Below are positions 7,608-15,655 of a stretch of 35,138 bases of DNA, in pieces (the first letter of the stretch is position 1; each line of letters opens with the position of its first letter). A model generated the notes under the pieces. That model did no database searches. It was not told where the DNA came from and saw only the letters and a list, made by a program, of their open reading frames with translations. A program made the position numbers and the translations under genes. This DNA comes from Corallococcus carmarthensis (GTDB lineage: Bacteria > Myxococcota > Myxococcia > Myxococcales > Myxococcaceae), in assembly GCF_003611695.1 (NCBI RefSeq), contig NZ_RAWE01000091.1:1-35138 (forward strand). The letters run 5' to 3'.

Positions 7608-10600
7608 ATGACAGCGGCAAGGAAAGGTGGTCGGGCGGAGAAGGCGGTGCTCTCCCGGCAGGAGATCGCGACCCGCCGCAAGGCGCTCGCGAACAAGAAG
7701 ATGAAGGCCCCCGGCGCGGCCAGTCCGGCCAAACGGGCGCTCATCGGCGTCTTCATCCTGGCCGCCTCGTTGCTGGCCTTGCTGGCGGTCGCCACGTTCG
7801 ACGCGCATGACCGGGTGGGGCCCGGCTTCCACAACGCGGTCGGCCCCATGGGCCACCTCATCGCGGAGACCCTGCGCGGCGCGCTGGGTGTGTGCGCCTA
7901 CCTCATCCCCGTGGGTGGCATCTACACCGCCGTGGTGCTCTTCGTGGGCAACCGCGAGCGGCGCCGCCTGCCGCAGATCATCTCCCTGGCGCTGCTCACG
8001 TGCAGCGTGTCGGTGTTGGCGCAGCTCATGTTCGCCAAGGACAAGGGCTGGGCCCACCCGCCCGGTGGCGCGCTGGGCGCGGGCCTGGGCGGCCTGATGG
8101 AGGGGATGTTCTCCACCGTCGGCACCATCATCCTCGTCACCGCCATCAGCGCGGCGGCGCTCATCGTGGGCACCCAGTACACGTTCTTCAAGCTGTGCTC
8201 GCTGGTGTGGGCCGGCCTCACCGTGCTGGGCCGCCGCGTCTCCGCGGCCGCGGACGTCTTCTGGGAGCAGCAGAAGGTCAACTACGCGGCCCGCCAGGAG
8301 CGGCTCGCGCAGGAGAAGGAAGAGGAGGCCGCGTTCCTCGCGGAGCTGGAGGCCGAGGAGGAGGAGCTCTCCGAGGCCGAGCGCCTGGCCGCCGAGGCCG
8401 AGGCCGCCGAGGCCGAGTCCCTGGCCGAGGAGGCCGTGCGCCTGGCCCGGCAGAACGAGAAGGAGCAGGTCGCCAACGCGAAGAAGGCGCTCAAGGAGCA
8501 GAAGGAGCGCGAGAAGCTGGAGAAGAAGCTCGTCCGCGACGAGGAGCCCGAGGAGGACGACGACGCCTCCGACGAACAGCCCTCGCTGCCGCCCGAGCGC
8601 GCCGAGCGCCGCTCCCCGGGCGCCGACCCCGCCTGGGCCGCGTCCTTCCTGGCGCCCCAGCCTCAGCTGCCCGCCAACGCGGACGCCGCCGAACCGCCGC
8701 GCCGCGCTCGCAAGACGCCGCAGATCGTCACCCCGCCCTCCGCGCCGTCCACGCCGCCGGTGCCCGCCGCGACGCTCGCGCCTCCGGCCGCCGAGCCCGC
8801 CGCGAAGCCCGTGGCCGCGGAGAAGCCGGCCGCCGCCGCGCCGGGCAATGCCCTCATCCCCGCGCCGCCCTCCGCGCTGGCGCGCATGCCGCTCATCGTG
8901 GAGCCCAAGGCGCCGCCCAAGCCCACCGCCGTGAAGCGGCCGCAGGACCAGTTCGAGTTCGTGGGTGACCGCAAGAGCTTCTCGCTGCCGCCGCTGGACG
9001 TGCTGGAGGCGGACAAGAAGGAGCGCTCCGCGCTGGACAAGGACGCGTTCCTCGTCACGGCGGAGAAGCTGCGCGCGAAGCTGGCGGACTTCGGCATCGT
9101 GGGCGAGGTCGTGGAGATCCGCCCCGGCCCCGTCGTCACCATGTACGAGTTCCTCCCCGGACCCGGCATCAAGGTCAGCAAGATCGCCGCGCTCCAGGAC
9201 GACCTGGCCATGGCCATGGAGGCCATGCGCGTGCGCATCGTCGCCCCCATCCCCGGCAAGGGCGTGGTCGGCATCGAGGTCCCCAACCGCGACCGCGAGA
9301 CGGTGTTCCTCAAGGAGATCGCGGAACAGGACACGTTCCAGAAGAGCAGCAGCAAGCTCACCATGTGCGTGGGCAAGGACATCGAAGGCATGCCGTACGT
9401 CTTCGACCTGGTGAAGGCCCCCCACCTGCTCATCGCGGGCACCACCGGCTCCGGCAAGTCCGTGGCGGTGAACTCGATGATCATGAGCATCCTCCTCAAG
9501 GCCACGCCCGAGGAGGTCCGCTTCATCATGGTGGACCCGAAGATGCTGGAGCTCTCCGTCTACGAGGGCATCCCGCACCTGCTGCTCCCCGTCGTCACCG
9601 ACCCCAAGAAGGCCGCGCTCGCGCTGCGCTGGGCGGTGGAGGAGATGGAGCGCCGCTACCAGCTGCTGTCCGAGGCGGGCGTGCGCAACATCGCCGGCTA
9701 CAACAAGCTGGTGGAGACCAGCGCGTCGGAGGTGAAGTCCGCCGCGCCCGCGCCCGCCGCGACGAAGAAGGCGAAGCCCAAGAAGATGTTCGTCGTGGAC
9801 GTGGAGGGCAGCACCGTGCCGGCCGCCGCTTCCGCCAGCGACGGGCTGGGCGTGGCCGCGCCGCGCGAGGACGACGAGGACCTGCGCGAGGCCATCGTCT
9901 CCGAGCCCGCCCCCCACCTGGAGGCCGACGGCGAGGAGGACGCGGAGTTCGAGGAGGACGGCGAGGAGTCCACGCCGGTGGAGGCCGCCTCCCCGGAGAA
10001 GAAGGAGCTCAAGAAGCTGCCCTACATCGTGGTCATCATCGACGAGCTCGCGGACCTGATGATGGTCGCCAGCCGCGAGGTGGAGACCTACGTCGCGCGC
10101 CTGGCGCAGATGGCGCGCGCGGCCGGCATCCACCTGATGGTCGCGACGCAGCGTCCGTCCACGGACGTCGTCACCGGCATCATCAAGGCCAACTTCCCCA
10201 CGCGCATCAGCTTCATGCTGCGCTCGAAGCCGGACTCGATGACGATCCTCGGTACGGTGGGCGCGGAGGCCCTGCTGGGCATGGGCGACATGCTCATCAT
10301 GCCGCCCACGAGCGCGCACCTGCAGCGCGTGCACGGCGCCTACGTCTCCGAGCAGGAAATCAAGAAGGCGGTGGACCACCTCAAGGCCCAGGGCAAGCCC
10401 GTCTTCGACGAGTCCATCCTCAAGCCGCGCGACGAGGACACCGAGGGCGGCGGGGGCGAGGAGGACGAGCTGTCCGACGAGCTCTACGACCAGGCGCTCG
10501 CGGCGGTCAGCGAGATGCGCTCCGTCTCCATCTCCATGCTCCAGCGCAAGATGCGCATCGGCTACAACCGCGCGGCGCGCATGATTGAGCGCATGGAGCG

Positions 10601-10691
10601 CGACGGCGTGGTGGGCCCCGCGGACGGCGCCAAGCCCCGTGAGGTGCTGCTGCGCGGCCTGGGCGACATGCCCGGCGCCGGGGCGATGTAG
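7608..10691 (+). CDS. ftsK: DNA translocase FtsK/SpoIIIE
   Basis: A 1027-residue membrane-anchored motor that pumps chromosomal DNA through the closing septum. About four membrane segments lie between residues 45 and 192. A long Glu/Ala/Lys coiled coil follows (about 218-310), then an acidic and Pro/Ala-rich linker to about 440. The motor has Walker A GTTGSGKS at 611-618 and Walker B IVVIIDELADLMM at 807-819. The C-terminal gamma winged helix, which reads orienting sequences, is at about 955-1020 (SISMLQRKMRIGYNRAARMI). Unusually, about 100 residues (704-804), Ala/Lys-rich then strongly acidic, sit between YNKLVE and Walker B, where relatives have a short loop. The start is ATG 7608 after AGAGGGAACAGGGG; an upstream in-frame GTG extension overlaps the promoter. 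Confidence 0.95.
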   Translation: MTAARKGGRAEKAVLSRQEIATRRKALANKKMKAPGAASPAKRALIGVFILAASLLALLAVATFDAHDRVGPGFHNAVGPMGHLIAETLRGALGVCAYLIPVGGIYTAVVLFVGNRERRRLPQIISLALLTCSVSVLAQLMFAKDKGWAHPPGGALGAGLGGLMEGMFSTVGTIILVTAISAAALIVGTQYTFFKLCSLVWAGLTVLGRRVSAAADVFWEQQKVNYAARQERLAQEKEEEAAFLAELEAEEEELSEAERLAAEAEAAEAESLAEEAVRLARQNEKEQVANAKKALKEQKEREKLEKKLVRDEEPEEDDDASDEQPSLPPERAERRSPGADPAWAASFLAPQPQLPANADAAEPPRRARKTPQIVTPPSAPSTPPVPAATLAPPAAEPAAKPVAAEKPAAAAPGNALIPAPPSALARMPLIVEPKAPPKPTAVKRPQDQFEFVGDRKSFSLPPLDVLEADKKERSALDKDAFLVTAEKLRAKLADFGIVGEVVEIRPGPVVTMYEFLPGPGIKVSKIAALQDDLAMAMEAMRVRIVAPIPGKGVVGIEVPNRDRETVFLKEIAEQDTFQKSSSKLTMCVGKDIEGMPYVFDLVKAPHLLIAGTTGSGKSVAVNSMIMSILLKATPEEVRFIMVDPKMLELSVYEGIPHLLLPVVTDPKKAALALRWAVEEMERRYQLLSEAGVRNIAGYNKLVETSASEVKSAAPAPAATKKAKPKKMFVVDVEGSTVPAAASASDGLGVAAPREDDEDLREAIVSEPAPHLEADGEEDAEFEEDGEESTPVEAASPEKKELKKLPYIVVIIDELADLMMVASREVETYVARLAQMARAAGIHLMVATQRPSTDVVTGIIKANFPTRISFMLRSKPDSMTILGTVGAEALLGMGDMLIMPPTSAHLQRVHGAYVSEQEIKKAVDHLKAQGKPVFDESILKPRDEDTEGGGGEEDELSDELYDQALAAVSEMRSVSISMLQRKMRIGYNRAARMIERMERDGVVGPADGAKPREVLLRGLGDMPGAGAM

Positions 10692-10709
10692 CCCACCGCC
10701 ACCGCGAAG

Positions 10710-10785
10710 CCTCCGGGAACGGACACCCGTCCCCCGGAGGTTCTCCCCTCGGGGGCGCCACGGAAGACAGCTTCCGGGCGCCCCC
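10710..10785 (+). terminator. Tandem hairpins after ftsK
   Basis: Two stem-loops fill the 117-bp gap after ftsK. The first pairs CCTCCGGG (10710-10717) with CCCGGAGG (10733-10740). The second is very strong: GGGGGCGCC (10751-10759) pairs with GGCGCCCCC (10777-10785), and CGGAAG (10761-10766) pairs with CTTCCG (10771-10776) around an ACAG loop, with one bulged A. Only a short pyrimidine run (CCCTTCTTCCC) follows, so termination may be incomplete. Confidence 0.6.
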
Positions 10786-10808
10786 GCCCTTCTTCCCGGG
10801 CCCCCTGA

Positions 10809-11093
10809 ATGATTGTCGCCATCACGCGCTTCCGTGCGTCCCCTGAAGAGGCCGACGGTTGGGTCCAACGGCTCCAGGAGCGCTCGAGGCGCGTGGACGG
10901 CTACGCGGGCTTCCTGGGCCTGGAGGTGCTGCGCTCGTTCGAGCGCTCGCCTGAAATCCTGCTCGTCACGCGCTGGAAGGACCGGGACGCCATGCGGGCC
11001 TATTTCCAGTCGGAGGACTTCCAGCGGGCGAAGGGGGCCAGCGCGTCCCAGGAGGACGCCACCTTCACGATGTACGAGGTCGTGGCCACCTGA
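10809..11093 (+). CDS. Antibiotic biosynthesis monooxygenase-fold protein
   Basis: A 94-residue dimeric alpha/beta ferredoxin-like (ABM, IsdG-like) protein. The pattern is typical: MIVAITRFRASPEEADGW, then GFLGLEVLRS, then ILLVTRWKDRDAMRAYFQS, and a final beta strand ATFTMYEVVAT. The family contains heme-degrading enzymes, small quinol oxygenases and proteins of unknown role. The Asn/His/Trp set of true heme-degrading IsdG is not clearly present, so I do not assign a reaction. No good ribosome-binding site precedes the ATG. It lies between the ftsK hairpins and the methyltransferase gene, 42 bp upstream of the latter. Confidence 0.85.
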   Translation: MIVAITRFRASPEEADGWVQRLQERSRRVDGYAGFLGLEVLRSFERSPEILLVTRWKDRDAMRAYFQSEDFQRAKGASASQEDATFTMYEVVAT

Positions 11094-12290
11094 GCAGTTC
11101 CCAATCGCCTCGGGGTCGTCTAAGGGCGGTGCACCATGGCTGAACGTCTTGCCCTATTCGCCACCGCCGCGCGCGGCACCGAGGACCTGCTCGCCGAGGA
11201 GCTGAAGGAGCTTGGCGCGAAGCGCATCCGCCAGGACCGCGGCGGCGTGCGCTTCATGGCCTCGCTCGACGAGGCCCTCAACGTCTGCCTCTGGTCCCGC
11301 ATCGCCATGCGCGTGCTCTACCCGCTGGGCGAGTTCGACGCCCACGGCGCGCAGGGGCTCTACGACGCGGTGGCCAGCGTGCCGTGGGAGGAGCACCTCA
11401 CCACGAACGTGACGTTCGCGGTGGACGCGAACCTGAAGGACACCGAGCACGCGCACTCGGGCTTCGTGGCGCTGAAGGTGAAGGACGCCATCGTGGACCG
11501 CCTGCGCGAAAAACTGGGCTCGCGGCCGGACGTGGACACCCGCAACCCGGACGTGTCCGTGGTGGCGCACCTGGTGAAGGAGAAGCTGTCCCTCTCCCTG
11601 GACCTGGTCGGAGATCCGCTGCACCGGCGCGGCTACCGCGTGCGCCCCACCCCCGCGCCCCTGAAGGAGAACCTGGCCGCGGCCCTGCTGCGCGCGGCGG
11701 GCTACACCGGCACGGAGGCGCTGGTGGACCCCATGTGCGGCTCGGGCACCATCGTCATCGAGGGCGGCCTCATCGCACGCAAGCGGGCCCCGGGCATCAA
11801 CCGGAGCTTCGCGGTGGAGCGCTGGCCGCACCTGGGCACGCGCGCGAAGGAGCTGCTCGCGGACCTGCGCGCGGACGCGCGGCGCAACGAGCGCAAGGTG
11901 GAGGTCCCCATCCTCGGCTTCGACAAGAGCGACGAGGCCCTGGAGGCCGCGGACCGCAACGTGAAGGCGGCGCGGCTGGGCGAAGAGGTCCAGCTCGCGG
12001 AAGGCGACGCCACGAAGCTTCCGCCGCTGCCGGAGGGGGGCGGACTCATCCTCACCAACCCGCCCTATGGCGACCGGCTCGGCTCCGGTGGCCAGAAGGG
12101 CATGAAGACCTTCTACTTCAAGCTGGGCGACTCGCTGCGCACGCTGCCGGGTTGGCGCGTCTGGGTGCTGTCCGGAAACCCCGCCTTCGAGAGCGCCTTC
12201 CACGCGCGCCCCATGGTCCGGCGCGACGTGTGGAACGGCCCCATCCCCTGCACGCTGCTGGGCTACCGCGCCCCGTATCCGCATCCCGGC

Positions 12291-12869
<579 letters not shown>

Positions 12870-12891
12870 GGAAGAAGAGACGGTTCTGCCC

Positions 12892-13323
12892 TCAGGACAG
12901 CAGGTGCGGGAAACGGGTGTGCACCACGACGTAGGCGTAATTGAGCAGCAACACCAGTGGGAACGCGATGCGCACCCACCGCCACTCGCGCTCCTCCAGC
13001 TCCACCTCCGGGATGGGCAGCGCGAAGAGGAAGTGCAGCACCGTCACCACGGCGGCCAGCGCGAACAGCAGCGCGCACACGGTGCCCAGGGGGTTGGCCT
13101 CCCACGCCCCCGGGATGTTGAAGTGCGCGACGCGGTCCGCCACGCGGGTGAGCCCACAGCCCAGGCAGGGCCAGCCCGTGTGCTCGCGCAGCACACAGCC
13201 CCAGAACGGGATGATGCGGGCCACGGGGATGTAGCGGCCCACGAGCAGCCCCCCGAGTCCGACGAGCCCGAGCCATTCGAATGTACCCAACCGGCGGTTG
13301 GGAGCGGGGATGGTGACCTTCAT
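12892..13323 (-). CDS. DUF2752 membrane protein
   Basis: A 143-residue membrane protein with the DUF2752 signature: a Cys-containing stretch HTGWPCLGCGLTR at about 48-60 placed after the first membrane segment. Three hydrophobic segments are visible, the last near the C terminus (VRIAFPLVLLLNYAYVV). The function of the family is unknown. I choose ATG 13321-13323 (MKVTIP) because GAGG lies about 5 bases upstream; a GTG two codons earlier (13327-13329) has nothing suitable in front. It precedes plsY by 22 bp and is divergent from the DUF4920 gene. Confidence 0.85.
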   Translation of the reverse strand: MKVTIPAPNRRLGTFEWLGLVGLGGLLVGRYIPVARIIPFWGCVLREHTGWPCLGCGLTRVADRVAHFNIPGAWEANPLGTVCALLFALAAVVTVLHFLFALPIPEVELEEREWRWVRIAFPLVLLLNYAYVVVHTRFPHLLS

Positions 13324-13412
13324 GCGCACCTCGCGCCGAGTGTGCGGGACAAGTCGTGAGGATGGAAGGGGTGCCTTGCCGGCCCCCGGAAACCTGGGCT
13401 AAGCGAACGGGC

Positions 13413-13964
13413 ATGCACATGCTCCGCACTGCCCTCGTGATGCTGGTCGCCGCTCCCCTCGTGGCCCTCGCGGCGGACAAGACGCCCAAGCCCACCCAGG
13501 CCGAAGCCGCGTCGAGCGACTGCCACCACCCCGCCGACGCGAAGACGCCCGAGGCCGCCAAGGCCGCCAGCACCGGCTGGACGCTCACGCGCGGCGAGCC
13601 CCTCAAGGGCGAGCCCACGGTGAAGCTCGCGGAGCTGCTCGCGAAGCCCCAGGCCCACGACGGCAAGGTCGTGCGCGTGGAGGGACAGGTGCGCAAGGCG
13701 TGTGAGAAGAAGGGCTGCTGGCTGGAGCTGGCCCCGGACGCCAAGAGCCCCGGAGTGCGCGTGACGTTCAAGGACTACGGCTTCTTCGTCCCGCTGGACT
13801 CGGCGGGCTCGCAGGCTCGCGTGGAGGGCGTGGTGAAGGTCGCGGAGCTGAGCGACGCCCACGCGAAGCACTACGAGGCCGAAGGCGCCATCGTCCCGCG
13901 CGGCACCGACGGCAAGCCCCGCGAGGTGCAGCTCGTGGCCTCCGGCGTCGAGCTGCGCCGCTAG
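13413..13964 (+). CDS. DUF4920 secreted protein
   Basis: A 183-residue exported protein. A signal peptide (MHMLRTALVMLVAAPLVALA, cleavage after about residue 20) is followed by an Ala/Lys/Pro-rich linker containing a CHH triplet (37-39). The DUF4920 OB-like domain is at about 65-180, with VRVEGQVRKACEKKGCWLEL (Cys97 and Cys102) as its hallmark. The family has no established biochemical role; the CxxxxC and CHH hint at metal or redox chemistry, which is inference. The frame is open further upstream to 13356, but the signal peptide fixes the start at 13413 or at the ATG two codons on. Confidence 0.88.
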   Translation: MHMLRTALVMLVAAPLVALAADKTPKPTQAEAASSDCHHPADAKTPEAAKAASTGWTLTRGEPLKGEPTVKLAELLAKPQAHDGKVVRVEGQVRKACEKKGCWLELAPDAKSPGVRVTFKDYGFFVPLDSAGSQARVEGVVKVAELSDAHAKHYEAEGAIVPRGTDGKPREVQLVASGVELRR

Positions 13965-13969
13965 CCGCG

Positions 13970-14755
13970 ATGGGTGGCCGCAGTTTCAGCATGCGGGGCG
14001 TGCAGGGCGCGGCCGACCGGGCCGTGCAGCACGCCCGCGCATGGCTCCTGGAGACGGAGCCCGGGTCGCGCGTGCATGACGTGCAGTTGGATCCGCGCTT
14101 CCAGCACCGCGGCGTGGACCTGCTCTGGGAGCTGCCCTCCGGCGAGGTGCGCGGCATCGAGGTGAAGGGCGACCGGCAGGCCACCCGCCGCCGCTACTTC
14201 TTCGAGCTGATCTCCAACCTGGAGAAGGACACGCCGGGCTGCTTCCTCTACAGCGGCGCGGACCTGATGCTGTACGTGTTCCTCACGCAGGGCGAGCTGC
14301 ACGCGCTGCCCCTGCCCCGCGTGCGCGAGTGGTTCCTGCCGCGCGCCCGCGAGTACGCCCTCAAGCACGCCTTCACCCAGACGGGTGCCATCCGCTACAC
14401 CACCGTGGGCGCCGTGGTTCCCGTGCGGGACGTGGCGGAAGGCGTGCCCGGCGTCATCACGGTGAAGCTCAAGCGCGCGGCGCTGGAGAAGCCCGGCGTG
14501 AAGCCCGGCACGCCGGACGCGGAAGGCCCGACGCCCTCCGCGGCCAGCGAACCCGCGGCACCCGAGGCTCCGGAAGCCCGGAGCCCCCCTGCGCACGGGG
14601 ACGTAGCGTCCGCCGCGGTTAGCGGCGGCGCTGCGGCTGCGCGTGCTGGTGCCGGTGCGCCCGGTGGCCCGGGTGCATCTTGTCGTGCAGGGCCTCCAAC
14701 CGCTCCTGCGTGCCCATCAGCTCCAGGAGCGCGGACCGGTCATTCTGCTGCTTGA
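13970..14755 (+). CDS. Probable PD-(D/E)XK nuclease-fold protein
   Basis: A 261-residue protein not assigned to a named family. Its N-terminal 175 residues look structured: an N-terminal helix with acidic residues (Glu28, Glu30), then GVDLLWELPSGEVRGIEVKGD. Asp50 followed 14 residues later by Glu64-x-Lys66 fits the catalytic pattern of the PD-(D/E)XK nuclease superfamily. The rest has alternating helices and strands. From about residue 175 the protein becomes Ala/Pro/Gly-rich, and the last 45 or so residues are antisense to the neighbouring gene, a 137-bp convergent overlap. The true end could be nearer 14600 if the original stop was lost by mutation or frameshift. It begins 5 bp after the DUF4920 stop, so the two are probably co-transcribed. 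Confidence 0.7.
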   Translation: MGGRSFSMRGVQGAADRAVQHARAWLLETEPGSRVHDVQLDPRFQHRGVDLLWELPSGEVRGIEVKGDRQATRRRYFFELISNLEKDTPGCFLYSGADLMLYVFLTQGELHALPLPRVREWFLPRAREYALKHAFTQTGAIRYTTVGAVVPVRDVAEGVPGVITVKLKRAALEKPGVKPGTPDAEGPTPSAASEPAAPEAPEARSPPAHGDVASAAVSGGAAAARAGAGAPGGPGASCRAGPPTAPACPSAPGARTGHSAA

Positions 14756-15557
14756 AGACGTGCTCCAGGCGGGGCACCAGGTCGAGCGCCAGGTGGATGT
14801 CGTTGGCCTTCTCCGCCTCCGCCAGCAGGCCGCGGCCCTCGACGGACGCGTCGATCCACGCCTGCAGGTGGATGAGGCCGTCCACCGCCAGCAGGCGTGA
14901 GATGGGCGCGCGCGCCATGTCGTGGATGAGGTTCTTGAGGTCCTGGATGGCGGGCTCGCGCTCGCCCTTCGCGGCGCGGACCACCGCCTGGGAGATGCCG
15001 CGCCGGTCGGGCAGCAGGAACTCCTCCACGTCGGCGAACGCCGAGGCGTCGTCCAGGTGTCCCTGGGCGGCCAGCGACTCCGCCAGGCTGTCGAACAGCT
15101 CCGCGTCCTTCTCCGAGAAGGGCGCCAGCGCCTCCTGGAGGAACGGCTGGGGCAGCGCGCCCTTGTCATCCACCGTCAGCTTCGAGCGCAGGGCCTTCAC
15201 GTGCTCGAAGGCGGAGCCCACCGGGGCCTCCTTCGCGCCGTTGAGCTTGTGCACGAGCACCTGCATCAGCGTCGCCAGGCCCTGCGTGAAGTCCTGCGGG
15301 GACACGCGCTCCGGCATCCACCGGCGCCACAGCTCCACGGCCGCCGCCACGACGTAGTCCTTGAAGGGGCCGGTGCCCTTCCACTTCGCCGCCCACTGCT
15401 GGGCGATGCCGAGCGGATAGGTGGACTCCGCCAGCTTGCGGTAGTCCTCTTCGCTCACGGGAACGCCGTAGTGCCCCAGCGTGCCCAGCAGGGCCTCCGT
15501 CGAGTAGTCCTTGAGGCCCGTCTTCTGCCACGACTTTTCCACGCGCTGCGTGCTCAC
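14619..15557 (-). CDS. Hypothetical helical protein with His-rich tail
   Basis: A 312-residue soluble protein that I do not recognise. It is predominantly helical with regular Leu/Ala spacing. The N terminus (STEALLGTLGHYGVPVSEED) and the central DDASAFADVEEFLLPDRRG are the most distinctive stretches. The C terminus carries a His/Arg/Gln-rich tail (HPGHRAHRHQHAQPQRRR) that could bind metal or nucleic acid, an inference only. It starts with GTG at 15555-15557, with a GGAG about 9 bases upstream. Its last 137 bp overlap the convergent nuclease-fold gene. Confidence 0.8.
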   Translation of the reverse strand: MSTQRVEKSWQKTGLKDYSTEALLGTLGHYGVPVSEEDYRKLAESTYPLGIAQQWAAKWKGTGPFKDYVVAAAVELWRRWMPERVSPQDFTQGLATLMQVLVHKLNGAKEAPVGSAFEHVKALRSKLTVDDKGALPQPFLQEALAPFSEKDAELFDSLAESLAAQGHLDDASAFADVEEFLLPDRRGISQAVVRAAKGEREPAIQDLKNLIHDMARAPISRLLAVDGLIHLQAWIDASVEGRGLLAEAEKANDIHLALDLVPRLEHVFKQQNDRSALLELMGTQERLEALHDKMHPGHRAHRHQHAQPQRRR

Positions 15558-15655
15558 CAGATGCGCTCCGAGGCCATGCGAGTGCCGGCCATCGGCCCCG
15601 CTGACCGTCTTCTAGCGAAAGCGGAGCCCGGCGAATACGGCCTTTGCGGGCCCCG

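Noticed and set aside
7350-10868. 1172-codon open frame on the minus strand opposite ftsK
   Set aside because: Antisense shadow of ftsK with Gly/Arg/His/Leu-rich translation and no domain-like sequence.
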